A stretch of 64,000 bases of DNA from Paenibacillus mesophilus (GTDB lineage: Bacteria; Bacillota; Bacilli; Paenibacillales; NBRC-103111): the NCBI RefSeq assembly GCF_005938385.1, contig NZ_VCRA01000007.1:62001-126000 (forward strand), given 5' to 3'. This document shows positions 43,197 to 52,622 of the stretch, piece after piece. The notes under the pieces were generated by a model, which did no database searches, was not told where the DNA came from, and was given only the letters and a program-made list of their open reading frames with translations. Position numbers and translations under genes: made by a program. Within the stretch, counting starts at the first letter, position 1. Every line of letters starts with the position of its first letter.

Positions 43197-43949
43197 CTAG
43201 ATGATTGACCAGCCCGAATCGACCATCATGGCGGTTCCCGTAACGAAACCGGCTTCGTCCGAGGCCAAATACAAGGCCGCGGAAGCGATATCGTCGGGCG
43301 TTCCGTAACGCCCGGCGAGCGTCTTGCTCATGCGCAGCCGCCTGAGCTCCTCCGTATCGTCGGAGCGGGTCGACGGCGTGTCGATGATGCCCGGGCATAT
43401 CGCGTTGCAGCGGATACCGTCCGCCGCGAAATCGACCGCAATCGATTTGCAAAGCTGGATGACGCCCGCTTTGGCGGTCATATAGGACGCATTATTTTGG
43501 AAAGCGACTACGCCGCCTACGGAGGAAGTGTGGACGATCGAACCGCCTCCCGTCACTCTCATCAGCTGCACCGCGTGCTTGCTGCATAGAAACGGAGCCG
43601 TCAGCGTAACCGCCATGCACCGGTTCCACTCCTCAAGCGACGTGTCCACGGCATTTTTGGGCGCCGCCCAGTACGCGTTCGTACTCAAAATGTGCAGTTT
43701 TCCGTGCCTCTCGCCGACGCGGCGGAACAGCTCGGCGATCTCCCGCTCGCTTCCGACATCCGTCTTATGCGCCTCGCACTCGCCCCCCGAACGGCGGATG
43801 TCCCGCTCGATTTCGCGGACGCTCTCCTCGTTGACGTCGGCCAGGACGACCCATGCCCCTTCCCGGGCGAAACGTCTCGCGATGCCGGCCCCGATCCCCG
43901 AAGCCGCTCCGGTCACTACGCATATTTTATTCGCCAGCCGGTTTCCCAT
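43197..43949 (-). CDS. Short-chain dehydrogenase/reductase (classical SDR)
   Basis: 250 residues with TGAASGIG (13-20), a serine in HTSSVGG (142-143), Tyr156 and Lys160 in YMTAK, and a complete C-terminal GTAMMVDSG. An unusual STNAY replaces the typical NNAG at residues 89-93. The acidic VLADVN after strand 2 favours NAD over NADP. The substrate is unknown, perhaps a beta-hydroxy amino acid derivative, given the neighbours. GGTGAT lies about 10 bases before the ATG. It is in operon with 43162 (34-bp gap). Confidence 0.86.
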   Translation of the reverse strand: MGNRLANKICVVTGAASGIGAGIARRFAREGAWVVLADVNEESVREIERDIRRSGGECEAHKTDVGSEREIAELFRRVGERHGKLHILSTNAYWAAPKNAVDTSLEEWNRCMAVTLTAPFLCSKHAVQLMRVTGGGSIVHTSSVGGVVAFQNNASYMTAKAGVIQLCKSIAVDFAADGIRCNAICPGIIDTPSTRSDDTEELRRLRMSKTLAGRYGTPDDIASAALYLASDEAGFVTGTAMMVDSGWSII

Positions 43950-44015
43950 TTCCTGTATATCACCGCTTTCTCGTATGGATAAGATTTGCCGCCGCCCGGC
44001 CGCATGGATGTCCTT

Positions 44016-44990
44016 TCAATCGCTCTCCTTCGTCCCGAACGTAAGCGTATCGGCCCAGAACGGCCTATTCCCGCTATCCGCATCCGCCGCCTGTCGGGAT
44101 TCGCCCGCTCTCGCCTGAATCGATTTCGCATACTCGGACGGAGTCATGCCCCCGTATTTTTTGAACGCTTTAGAGAAATGGTGGATGCTGCCGTACCCGA
44201 GCAAGCGCGATATTTCCGTGAAGTTGTGCCGCTCCTCGCGGACGAGCATTTTGGCCTGCTCCACCTTCAATCTTTTGAAATATTCCATTAGGGGGTAACC
44301 GGTCCTGCGCTTGAACAGCCGGGTGATGTGCGTCTTGCCTACGTTGAACGATTCGCACACCGCATCGAGCGACAAGTCCTCGTTCAAACGGTCGCGAAGA
44401 AACGCCGTCACGCTCCGGACCAGATCGCGTTCCCGCTTCTCCTTCGGCACGAACGGAAGCTTCTCGCTCGGCTCCTGTCCGCCATGGGCGCGGCGGATAA
44501 GCCGGATCAGCAATATTTCGAGATAGCTCTGAAGCAGCTGCTCGCACCCTTCGGGGGCTCCGGCTTGGCGCACGATCGTATGCACATCCGGATCGTGGTA
44601 CGGCGGTGCGAACGCACGGAAGCCTTCTTTGACGATTTGCGCAAGCAGACCCCGCTCGCTTTCGCTCAAGCGGAAATGCCGGTTCGCCAAATGCGCAAGC
44701 ACCGCCGAGCTGCACGCGAAGGCGACCCCGAACAGATTGGAAGCGGTTACCCGGTTGGCGGACAAGCGATGGTACGCATTCGGCTTATACAGCATGACGT
44801 CGCCCTGCTTCAGCTCATACTGCACGTCCTCGACGTATACGATCACTTCTCCTTTGTCCACATAGAACAGCTCCCAGAAATCGTGCTTCTCCCCGTGGAA
44901 GACATAATCTTTCGTAAACTCGAAATAATGGAACGCATACAGCTGATCGACGTTAATATAATTCCGCAGCCGGATTCTCGTGTAGTCCAA
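44016..44990 (-). CDS. AraC-family transcriptional regulator with cupin sensor
   Basis: 324 residues: cupin (HDFWELFYVDKGEVIVYVEDVQYELKQGDVMLYKPNAYHRL), then helix-turn-helix units near 200-290 (VCESFNVGKTHITRLFKRRTGYPL, LGYGSIHHFSKAFKKYGGMTPSEYAK) and a hydrophilic 35-residue tail. The TTG start has GGGGAGGAG 7-8 bases upstream. It is 66 bp upstream of, and co-oriented with, the SDR/aldolase/deacylase genes and is their likely regulator. Divergent from the oxidoreductase at 45179, it could control both. Confidence 0.86.
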   Translation of the reverse strand: MDYTRIRLRNYINVDQLYAFHYFEFTKDYVFHGEKHDFWELFYVDKGEVIVYVEDVQYELKQGDVMLYKPNAYHRLSANRVTASNLFGVAFACSSAVLAHLANRHFRLSESERGLLAQIVKEGFRAFAPPYHDPDVHTIVRQAGAPEGCEQLLQSYLEILLIRLIRRAHGGQEPSEKLPFVPKEKRERDLVRSVTAFLRDRLNEDLSLDAVCESFNVGKTHITRLFKRRTGYPLMEYFKRLKVEQAKMLVREERHNFTEISRLLGYGSIHHFSKAFKKYGGMTPSEYAKSIQARAGESRQAADADSGNRPFWADTLTFGTKESD

Positions 44991-45178
44991 CGATTGTCTC
45001 CTCCCCGACTAGACGGCGTGCCTTCAAGCAGCCCGCTTTGATCCCATTATATATCCTCTCTCCCCCCGCTTGTCGCGCTTTTGGCGAAAAAGGACAAAAA
45101 AAATGCGATTTCGAACAAAGCATCACAGCGTCCGCTCGTCTTATAATGCAAGTAGATCCCCCAGAAGGAGCGATACGA

Positions 45179-46318
45179 ATGGACCGGAACGGGAAACTGA
45201 AGGTCGGCATCGTCGGTGCGGCGGGCAGACCGAGAATATTCAAAAGCGCTTTGGAAGCTCATCCGCGGGCCGCCGTCGCGGCCATTTGCGACATTTCGGA
45301 AGAAAGGCTGGAGCAGGCCAAAACGCACTTCGGACCGTGTCCGGCGTTCCTTTCGTACGAGAGCATGCTGGAGCAAGCCGGGCTGGATGCGGTTATTATC
45401 GGGACTCCGATGCACTTTCACGTCGGTCAGACGCTGCTGGCGCTGGAGCGCAACCTGCACGTGATCAGCGAAGTTCCCGCCGGAGTGTCCATCGAGGAGT
45501 GCAGGAAGCTGGCCGAGGCGGCGGCTCGATCCAAAGGGCAGTACATCATGGCCGAAAACTGCAATTACATGAAACCGCACATGACAATCGCAAATATGGT
45601 GCGCAGCGGACTATTCGGAGAGCTGTATTTCGCGGAAGGCGAATATTTGCATGAGGTCAAGCCGTTAAACGAATCGACGCCTTGGCGGCGCACTTGGCAG
45701 ACCGGGGTAAACGGGATAACGTACGGCACGCACAGCCTGGGGCCGATACTCGAATGGATGGAAGGAGACCGTATCGCGCGGGTAAGCTGCGTCGGCAGCG
45801 GCCGCCATTACGCCGACGGCCAAAACCGTCCCTACGGGATCGAGGACACTTGTGTCATGATGGCCAAAACGGAGCGGGGCAAGCTGATCCGGGTCCGCCT
45901 CGACATGCTGTCCGAGCGGCCGACCGCGCTCAACTACACGCTCCAAGGCACTCGCGGCTGCTATGAAAGCGTCCGGCACGAGCTGCTTGGGTCGGGGAAA
46001 GTGTTTGTGAAGAACGGCGAAAGCGATAAGCACGAATGGGCCGATCTCGCGACGGTCGGCCAAGATTACATTCCCGATATATGGCAGCGCATGCCCGAAT
46101 CGATGCTGGGACCGAGCGGGCACGGGGGAAGCGATTACGTTATGATGACCGACTTCCTGGATGCATTGACCGAAGGCAAACCTTCGCCCATCTCCATCCA
46201 CCGGGCTCTCGATATGACGCTTCCCGGCTTGATCAGCCAGCTGTCGATCAAACGGGACGGGGAATGGCTCGATGTCCCGGATTCGCGGGCATGGTGCGGC
46301 GACACGGCGTGCGGTTAA
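45179..46318 (+). CDS. Gfo/Idh/MocA-family oxidoreductase (no EKP lysine)
   Basis: 379 residues: Rossmann start KVGIVGAAGRPRIFKSALE, GTPMHFHVGQTLLALERNLHVISEVPAG, then the beta-sheet domain with GTHSLGPILEWM. The EKP motif reads EVP, so the catalytic Lys is replaced, as also (differently) in the protein at 35983. The ATG at 45179 has AAGGAG 8 bases upstream. A TATAAT (45142-45147) lies 32 bases upstream of the start, although without a clear -35. The frame upstream to 45038 is AT-rich non-coding sequence. It is divergent from the AraC gene at 44990 and ends in a terminator. Confidence 0.85.
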   Translation: MDRNGKLKVGIVGAAGRPRIFKSALEAHPRAAVAAICDISEERLEQAKTHFGPCPAFLSYESMLEQAGLDAVIIGTPMHFHVGQTLLALERNLHVISEVPAGVSIEECRKLAEAAARSKGQYIMAENCNYMKPHMTIANMVRSGLFGELYFAEGEYLHEVKPLNESTPWRRTWQTGVNGITYGTHSLGPILEWMEGDRIARVSCVGSGRHYADGQNRPYGIEDTCVMMAKTERGKLIRVRLDMLSERPTALNYTLQGTRGCYESVRHELLGSGKVFVKNGESDKHEWADLATVGQDYIPDIWQRMPESMLGPSGHGGSDYVMMTDFLDALTEGKPSPISIHRALDMTLPGLISQLSIKRDGEWLDVPDSRAWCGDTACG

Positions 46319-46330
46319 AGAATGAACCGA

Positions 46331-46367
46331 AGAAAGCCGGAATCCGTTAACGGAATTCCGGCTTTCT
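46331..46367. terminator. Terminator between convergent genes
   Basis: AGAAAGCCGGAA (46331-46342) pairs with TTCCGGCTTTCT (46356-46367), with inner CCG-TTAA-CGG. It is a nearly perfect hairpin between convergent genes. Confidence 0.75.
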
Positions 46368-46422
46368 ATGTTCTCCATCCCTATTCCAGTCGAGTATTCG
46401 ATTACCCGTACCGGTCAAGCAC

Positions 46423-48240
46423 TCAATCGATCGGCAAAGTCACCTCCACCGTTGTCCCCGCACCGTCTGCATGTTTATACTCGATCGTACCGTTATGCTC
46501 GTTAATGATTTTGAAGCTGACCATAAGACCGATTCCGGTTCCTTTCACTTTCGTGATGTAGTACGGCTCTCCCAGTTTGGGCCTTAGCTCGTCGGATATG
46601 CCTCCTCCCTCGTCCGCGATCCGGATGAGCACGTCTTTGTCGCCCTTTCTCGTCAAATCCACCGTAATCGTGCCTTCGCCGGTCATCGATTCGATCGCGT
46701 TTTTGATCATGTTGATGAAAACCTGCTTGATCTTGTTCTCGTCGCACAAAATATACGGCAAGTCCGGGGCGGTGCGGGTTTCGATCGCGATATTGTTCAT
46801 ATTGGCCTGAGCTTGAAGCAGCGTCAGCACGTGGCCGACAAGCTCCTTCAAGTTGATCCGTTTATATTGCTCGGGCTGGTGGTTTGCGAGCAGCAAAAAT
46901 TCCGTAATGATGCTGTCGATCTGGTCGATTTCCGCGTCGATCACTTCATAGATGTCTTCCCTGCCCATTCCTCTGCGCAGCAGATGGAAGAAGCCTTTGA
47001 TCGAAGTCAGCGGATTGCGTATTTCGTGGGCCACTCCGGCCGCGAGCTGCCCGGCCATGCTCAGCTTGTCCGATTTGCGGAACATTTCCTCGTTCTGCTT
47101 TTGCATCGTAATGTCTTTGGCGATAAGCATGATCGCCGCCACCCGTTTCTCCTTCAGGACCGGAATCGTCGTAGCGTTCAAATGGACTAAATGCCCGTTT
47201 TTGTGAATCAGCTCCATTTCGAACGTTTGCGGAATTCCCTGGCTCACCTTCTCGAAGCGCCTTTCCGATTCTTCGAATCGTTCGGGAGGCAGCAGATCGT
47301 GTCTGGTTCGCAGCAGCAGCTCTTCCGCCGTATACCCCGTAATGTGCCCGGCAGCGTAATTCGATTGAATAATCCGCCCCTGAAGGTCTATCGTGCAGAC
47401 GAGATCCGGGTTGCCGTTGTACAGCGCTTCGAATTGGAGAGCGCTCAGCTGCGCGGATTCCAGAGCCAGCTTGCGGTCGATAAAAGCGCCGGCGATCAAT
47501 ATCGCGATCAGGATAAAGATGGTGACGCCCACCCACAAGGACAACGCATCCGGAGCCAACGTTACGGTCAGAAAGGTCGAGCTGCCGGACGGAACCGATT
47601 GCATATGCTCCGCCGGTTCCGGCGCCGCCGCGAAATGAGTGGCCATCATGCCGACGTAATGCATGCCCGATATCGCTATGCCAAGCAGAACGGCGCCCGT
47701 CATTTTGCCCGTCGGGTTGTGTTCTAGCCAATTCGGCTTCTGCAGCCGGAACGTCAAATACAGCGCCCAATACGACACGACAATCGCAATCAGAATCGAT
47801 CCGATAAACGGAAGCAGCTTATAATGGATCGTATAGGTGCTCTGGATCGCCGCCATCCCGATATAATGCATCAAGGATATGCCTCCACCCATTAACACCC
47901 CTGCGAATATGAAGCAGTAAAAGCTGAGCCGGGCCCGGCTCACCACGAATACGGCGAGAAAGGAAGAAATGATGGCGATAACAAGGGAAATGAAAGTCAA
48001 GAACAACTGATACGTCGTCGGAAAAGGCAGCCTTAGCGCCAGCATCCCGATGAAATGCATCGACCATATCCCGAGACCCATCGTAACGGCACTGGCGGAC
48101 AGCCAGAACGATCTGCGGCGGCGGTCGGCCGACTGCCGCGCCCGGCTCGTCATATCCAGCGAAATGCAGGATGCCGCAATAGCCATCGTAATCGATAAAA
48201 CTACAAGTGAAATGCTATAGCTCCCACCCGCATGTTCCAT
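46423..48240 (-). CDS. Membrane sensor histidine kinase, MHYT-PAS-HisKA-HATPase
   Basis: 605 residues. Seven hydrophobic helices include three copies of the MHYT signature (MHFIGM, MHYIGM, MHYVGM), thought to bind metal and sense O2, CO or NO. They are followed by a PAS domain (about 270-380), HisKA with phosphorylated His405 in AHEIRNPLTSIKG, and an ATPase with NMIKNAIES and GTGIGLMVSF. This resembles sporulation-type kinases of spore formers that act on a phosphorelay rather than an adjacent response regulator. No regulator gene is adjacent. The ATG at 48240 is preferred: GGAGGG is 5 bases upstream. A TTG 11 codons earlier (48273) lacks one. Confidence 0.87.
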   Translation of the reverse strand: MEHAGGSYSISLVVLSITMAIAASCISLDMTSRARQSADRRRRSFWLSASAVTMGLGIWSMHFIGMLALRLPFPTTYQLFLTFISLVIAIISSFLAVFVVSRARLSFYCFIFAGVLMGGGISLMHYIGMAAIQSTYTIHYKLLPFIGSILIAIVVSYWALYLTFRLQKPNWLEHNPTGKMTGAVLLGIAISGMHYVGMMATHFAAAPEPAEHMQSVPSGSSTFLTVTLAPDALSLWVGVTIFILIAILIAGAFIDRKLALESAQLSALQFEALYNGNPDLVCTIDLQGRIIQSNYAAGHITGYTAEELLLRTRHDLLPPERFEESERRFEKVSQGIPQTFEMELIHKNGHLVHLNATTIPVLKEKRVAAIMLIAKDITMQKQNEEMFRKSDKLSMAGQLAAGVAHEIRNPLTSIKGFFHLLRRGMGREDIYEVIDAEIDQIDSIITEFLLLANHQPEQYKRINLKELVGHVLTLLQAQANMNNIAIETRTAPDLPYILCDENKIKQVFINMIKNAIESMTGEGTITVDLTRKGDKDVLIRIADEGGGISDELRPKLGEPYYITKVKGTGIGLMVSFKIINEHNGTIEYKHADGAGTTVEVTLPID

Positions 48241-48492
48241 CATATCCCTCCAGTGTGAATGGTGTTCGTTCAACCCGTGGGTCGCAATCCGGCTGCGTAA
48301 GGAAAAGTATCGATCGCCTCCTTCTCCGTGTTCTCTCGTCTATCCGCTGACGCTGTATATGATAAAACGGGCCGTATGCCGGCACCATGGAAAAGTCGCT
48401 GCGTGGCGGCGGAGGCCTGCCGTTAACGGGAAACCACCCGAAAGAGACCTTCCTTAGCAGGACGGTCTCCAACCTTCTTTTGTTTTCCCGTT

Positions 48493-49326
48493 CTATCGGA
48501 GCGCCTGACGAATCACACCTTCGAACCATTTCCATGGCAGCAGCGCTTTCCCCCATAACGTCAGCCGGGCCCCTTTGCCAAGCGCGTAGCGCAAGCGAGG
48601 CGACCGGGAGACGGCGATGCGCCCGACCAGCCCGGCGACTTGCCGAGGGTCGGGCGCGGCGGCCGCCGCGCGTTCCGAATATTTCAGCACGGCTTGCAGC
48701 TTTCTCCCGTAAGGGGAGTCGGGGCTCGTGCGTATGTTCGCCAATCCTTTGTTCCATATCGGGGTTTTGTACGCGCCCGGCTCCACGAGGACGATCCGGA
48801 CGCCGAACGGCGACATTTCATGACGGAGGCTTTCGCTGAAGCCTTCTACGGCAAATTTGGAGGCGGCATAAGGCGCGTAACCCGGAAATCCGACTCTTCC
48901 GCTTACGCTCCCGATGTTGACGATCGTGCCGCTTCGTTGGCCGCGCATGATGGGCAGAACCGCTCTCGTCATGGCGACGACACCGAAGAAATTCGTCTCC
49001 ATCTGCAGACGCCAATCTTCCATCGTCAGCTCTTCCACAAATCCGCCCAAAGCAAACCCCGCATTATTGACCAGCACATCTACTCTGCCGTATCGGGACA
49101 TCACTTCGGACACGACCCTCTCTATTGTTTCGGCATCCGTTACGTCAAGCCGCATCACTTCCACAAGCGGGGCGGCGCCTGCGCGGCCGGCCGCATCAAG
49201 CAGCGCGCCTTGATCGCCCGTATGGCGCATCGTGGCGATAACCCGGTACCCGAGACGGGCCAGCTCGACTGCGGTCAGCAAACCGAATCCGCTGGACGTT
49301 CCGGTAATCAACGCTACACGTTCCAT
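48493..49326 (-). CDS. Short-chain dehydrogenase/reductase
   Basis: 277 residues: TGTSSGFGLLTA, NNAGFALGG, serine in NIGSVSG, and YAASK with catalytic Tyr and Lys, then EPGAYKTPIW. The C-terminal part (ALGKGARLTLWGKALLPWKWFEGVIRQAL) is typical of the retinol-dehydrogenase-like oxidoreductases of this length. GGAGGGG lies 5 bases before the ATG at 49326; the frame upstream to 49452 is not conserved in type. It is monocistronic, facing no obvious partner. The 250 bases before the kinase gene contain only a weak hairpin (GAGACC/GGTCTC near 48445-48470). Confidence 0.85.
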   Translation of the reverse strand: MERVALITGTSSGFGLLTAVELARLGYRVIATMRHTGDQGALLDAAGRAGAAPLVEVMRLDVTDAETIERVVSEVMSRYGRVDVLVNNAGFALGGFVEELTMEDWRLQMETNFFGVVAMTRAVLPIMRGQRSGTIVNIGSVSGRVGFPGYAPYAASKFAVEGFSESLRHEMSPFGVRIVLVEPGAYKTPIWNKGLANIRTSPDSPYGRKLQAVLKYSERAAAAAPDPRQVAGLVGRIAVSRSPRLRYALGKGARLTLWGKALLPWKWFEGVIRQALR

Positions 49327-49508
49327 TTCGATCCCCTCCGAGCTTGTCGGTTCACCTACACATTCGCCAAGCTCGGAGTCATTCCTCTTTTTGGTAACGC
49401 TCAAAAGGACGTACCTGTTCAGCACGTCCTTACCCATTTTCATGCGCTGCAAATCATTCCGCCGTATCTATCGCCGGAAGCCGTGTCGCGCCGCTGCCTT
49501 TCTTCGTA

Positions 49509-50387
49509 TCATCCACTGTATCCGAGCCGCTTCTTGCGGTATTCCGCCGGGGATATGCCGCTTTCTTTGCGGAACATGCGCGAGAAGTAGTTCGGGTCAG
49601 GCATGCATACGATTTCGGCGATTTGCTTCACCGTCAGCTCGGCCGATTGCTCAAGCAGCCGCCGCGCCTTCTCCATTCGGACATGCCGCAAATACTCGAG
49701 CGGACTCATTCCCGTATGCCGCTTCAGACATCGCGAAATGTAGTCAAGGTTGTAATGGAACTCCTTCTCCAATTGACCCGTACAAAATGGCAGGCTCTCA
49801 TGTTTGCGCAAGTAGGCGGCGACCGCTCCGGCCAGCCTTCCCGACCGGCTCTCCGCTTCGGAAGTCCGGACCAGCTCCTGCAGCTTGGCGAGCAATTGCA
49901 CGAATTGCACTTGAAGCCCCAGCACCGTTTCCACGGAAAGCCGGTTGTGCAGCCGCACCATTTCCTCCAGAATGATCCAAGCTTCCTTCAGCTCCATATA
50001 GCCGAACTTGGGCATGTAGATCGGCCGGTTGACCGGCGCCAAGTCCGAATCGGTCCCTTTGCGGAGCACGAGCGACCACGGAATCTGCTCCGCGGGCAAA
50101 CGGCACTGTTCGGAATCGTGCTTAATATGAATCCAAAATATTTCCGTCTCTTCCTCGCTCTCCCTATATCCGACATGCGTCTTTCCGGGCTCCAGCGTGA
50201 GCATGTGGCCGGCGCGCACTTCGTACTCGCGACCGTCCTCCGCCATATACATGCAGCCCGAGCGGACGAACAGAACGTCATAAAGACCGAAATTGCGAGA
50301 AAAATGCCTCATTCCCGGTTTCCAGACGCCGTGCCCGACCGTTACAAGCTGCGGCATCGGCGATACGGACCATTCCAGACAATCCAT
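49509..50387 (-). CDS. AraC-family transcriptional regulator with cupin sensor
   Basis: 292 residues. The cupin (LYDVLFVRSGCMYMAEDGREYEVRAGHMLTLEPGKTHVGY) and the AraC pair (EKEFHYNLDYISRCLKRHTGMSPLEYL, CMPDPNYFSRMFRKESGISPAEYRKK) are clear. GGGGAG lies 6 bases before the ATG. It is divergent from the GH151-like gene at 50581 (193-bp gap) and is its probable activator, as is common for glycosidase genes in Paenibacillus. Confidence 0.86.
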   Translation of the reverse strand: MDCLEWSVSPMPQLVTVGHGVWKPGMRHFSRNFGLYDVLFVRSGCMYMAEDGREYEVRAGHMLTLEPGKTHVGYRESEEETEIFWIHIKHDSEQCRLPAEQIPWSLVLRKGTDSDLAPVNRPIYMPKFGYMELKEAWIILEEMVRLHNRLSVETVLGLQVQFVQLLAKLQELVRTSEAESRSGRLAGAVAAYLRKHESLPFCTGQLEKEFHYNLDYISRCLKRHTGMSPLEYLRHVRMEKARRLLEQSAELTVKQIAEIVCMPDPNYFSRMFRKESGISPAEYRKKRLGYSG

Positions 50388-50580
50388 GCTTCCACTCCCC
50401 GTTCTCGTCCGGTTGTCGATTGCCCTTGATCTATCGTTATGCTCTTATCCTATACCATTCGGACGCGGAACGAAAGTCGGAATTGTGCTAGCTTAGGTCG
50501 GAACCGTCACTGTGTAGGCGGCCGTGGAAGCGCTACACTAGGGATATTGATCCGTTCTTAATTCCAGGAGGTTAAGCCCA

Positions 50581-52563
50581 ATGAGATTCCGCCAAGTGCA
50601 CCTTGATTTCCATACTTCGGAGGCGATTCCCGGCATCGGAGCCGGCTTCTCGAAGCAGCAATTCCAACAAATGCTCAAGCTGGGCCACGTAGACTCGATC
50701 ACGGTATTCTCCAAATGCCATCACGGTTGGGCTTACCATCCGTCCAAGGCGAACCGGATGCATCCCTATTTGACTTTCGACCTGCTCGGCGCCCAAATTG
50801 AAGCCGCGCACGAAATCGGGGTCAAAACGCCGGTCTACTTGTCCGCCGGATTGGACGAGAAGCTCACCCGCGAGCATCCGGAATGGCTGCAGCGCAGACG
50901 CAACGAGCAGCCGGCGGGAGCGCCGGATTTTTTGACCGCTGGGTGGCATGCGTTCTGCATGAATTCGCCGTACTTGGACGTGCTCGTCAGCCAGATCGAG
51001 GAGGTCGTGACGGGCTACGAAGCGGACGGCATTTTCCTCGATATCGTCGGCATCCGGGAATGCTATTGCCATCATTGCATCCGCTCCGCCAGAGAGCGTG
51101 GAATCGATCCGCGGGATCGGGAGAAAATGGTGCCGCTATGGGAGGAAACGTACGCCCGCTACACCGAACGGACGAACGAAGCCGTCCATAAGCATATGCC
51201 CGGACTTCCCGTATTCCACAACGGCGGCCACATCCCGCAAGGGAGACGGGATCTCGCCCGGCGCAATACGCATCTGGAGCTGGAATCGCTGCCTACCGGC
51301 GGCTGGGGCTACGATCACTTCCCGCTCTCCGCGCGTTATGCGCAAGGGCTCGGAATGCCCGTACTCGGCATGACCGGCAAATTTCATCTGTCGTGGGGCG
51401 AATTCGGCGGCTTTAAGCACCCGAACGCGCTCCGTTACGAGACGGCGCTCAGTCTCGCGAACGGCGCCCGCTGCTCGATCGGGGACCAGCTTCATCCGGA
51501 CGGGCTCATGGACGAAGCGACGTACCGGCTGATCGGCGAAGCGTACCGCGAGGTGGAGGCGAAGGAGGCGTGGTGCGAAGGGACGACCAACGTCGCGGAT
51601 ATCGCGCTGCTGACCGTGGAAGCGTCCGGATTCGCGAAGGACGACGAGAGAAGATGCCCGAAGCCCGACCAAGGCGCCGTCCGCATGCTGCTCGAAGGAA
51701 ATTGGCTGTTCGACGTAGTCGATTTCGAGTCGGACTGGAGCAAGTACGCCGTATTGATTTTGCCCGACCGGATTCGTATCGATTCTGCACTCGAGAGCAG
51801 GCTGGCGGAATTCGTCGGACAAGGAGGACGGCTGCTGGCAACAGGACAGTCCGGCCTGCGGACGGACGGTACCGGGTTCGCCGTCGATTTCGGCGTACGC
51901 TGGGTCGGACCGAATCCGTACCGGCCGGACTACTGGGTGCCGGAGCACGAGTCGGCCGCCGGCTCCGCTCTGTCCGCCGGTACCGCCTACGTCATGTATG
52001 CGGAAGGGCAGAAGATCGAAGCGGCAGGCGCGACGATTCTCGGCCATCGCGAGGATCCTTACTTCAACCGCGACGTGTTCCACTTCTGTTCGCACAGACA
52101 TACGCCGAATAGCAAGCAGCACGGAGGTCCGGGTATGGCGGAGGGTGCGGCGGGCATCTATATCGCCTGGGACGTGTTCGAGGATTACGCGGAGAAAGGA
52201 AGTCTGTTCCTGCGCGAGACCGTCTCGCTCGCGCTCGGCCGACTGCTCGGAGACCGCCGGACGCTGACGACCTCGCTGCCTGCCCAAGGCGTAACGACCG
52301 TTCAGGAGCAGCCGAGCGAGAACCGGTGGGTGCACCATCTGCTATATGCTTCCCCCGTACGGCGAGGACAATCGGTGGAAATTATCGAAGACATCGTGCC
52401 TCTCGACAGCGTCAAGGCATCGGTTCGGACGAACCGTCCGGTAAGCGGCGTCTATTTGGCGCCGCAAATGACCGACATCCCGTTCGAAGCGAATGACGGT
52501 GTCGTCACCTACACGGTGCCGAGACTGGAATGTCATCAGATGGTTGTGCTGCAGTTTGCATAA
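50581..52563 (+). CDS. Glycoside hydrolase, GH151-like (alpha-L-fucosidase type)
   Basis: 660 residues. The N-terminal part is a TIM barrel (RQVHLDFHTSEAIPGIGAGFS, VKTPVYLSAG, GYEADGIFLDIVGIRECYCHHC, LPVFHNGGHI), followed by a class I glutamine amidotransferase-like domain typical of beta-galactosidase trimerisation regions (YAVLILPDRIRIDSALESRLAEFVGQGGRLLATGQSG) and a beta-rich end. This architecture and opening match family GH151 as I recall it; assignment to a substrate is tentative. No signal peptide, so it would act on imported sugars. AGGAGG precedes the ATG. An AraC gene is divergent. A poor cre-like TGGAAGCGCTACAC overlaps a possible TACACT -10. Confidence 0.72.
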   Translation: MRFRQVHLDFHTSEAIPGIGAGFSKQQFQQMLKLGHVDSITVFSKCHHGWAYHPSKANRMHPYLTFDLLGAQIEAAHEIGVKTPVYLSAGLDEKLTREHPEWLQRRRNEQPAGAPDFLTAGWHAFCMNSPYLDVLVSQIEEVVTGYEADGIFLDIVGIRECYCHHCIRSARERGIDPRDREKMVPLWEETYARYTERTNEAVHKHMPGLPVFHNGGHIPQGRRDLARRNTHLELESLPTGGWGYDHFPLSARYAQGLGMPVLGMTGKFHLSWGEFGGFKHPNALRYETALSLANGARCSIGDQLHPDGLMDEATYRLIGEAYREVEAKEAWCEGTTNVADIALLTVEASGFAKDDERRCPKPDQGAVRMLLEGNWLFDVVDFESDWSKYAVLILPDRIRIDSALESRLAEFVGQGGRLLATGQSGLRTDGTGFAVDFGVRWVGPNPYRPDYWVPEHESAAGSALSAGTAYVMYAEGQKIEAAGATILGHREDPYFNRDVFHFCSHRHTPNSKQHGGPGMAEGAAGIYIAWDVFEDYAEKGSLFLRETVSLALGRLLGDRRTLTTSLPAQGVTTVQEQPSENRWVHHLLYASPVRRGQSVEIIEDIVPLDSVKASVRTNRPVSGVYLAPQMTDIPFEANDGVVTYTVPRLECHQMVVLQFA

Positions 52564-52568
52564 TGCGG

Positions 52569-52605
52569 AAAGACGGAGCCCGCATCCGCGTGGCTCCGTC
52601 TTTTT
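52569..52605. terminator. Terminator after the GH151-like gene
   Basis: AGACGGAGCC (52571-52580) pairs with GGCTCCGTCT (52592-52601), followed by TTTTG. A flanking AAAGA lets it work for the convergent SPFH gene as well. Confidence 0.8.
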
Positions 52606-52622
52606 GTATTGTACGATCCGTT

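Noticed and set aside
40859..43204. 781-residue open frame on the plus strand
   Set aside because: Antisense to the deacylase, aldolase and neighbouring genes, with Arg-rich, non-protein-like composition typical of GC-rich shadow frames.
50525..50538. cre site before the GH151-like gene
   Set aside because: TGGAAGCGCTACAC matches only 11 of 14 positions and misses the conserved CA end, so it is mentioned in the gene entry but not listed as a site.
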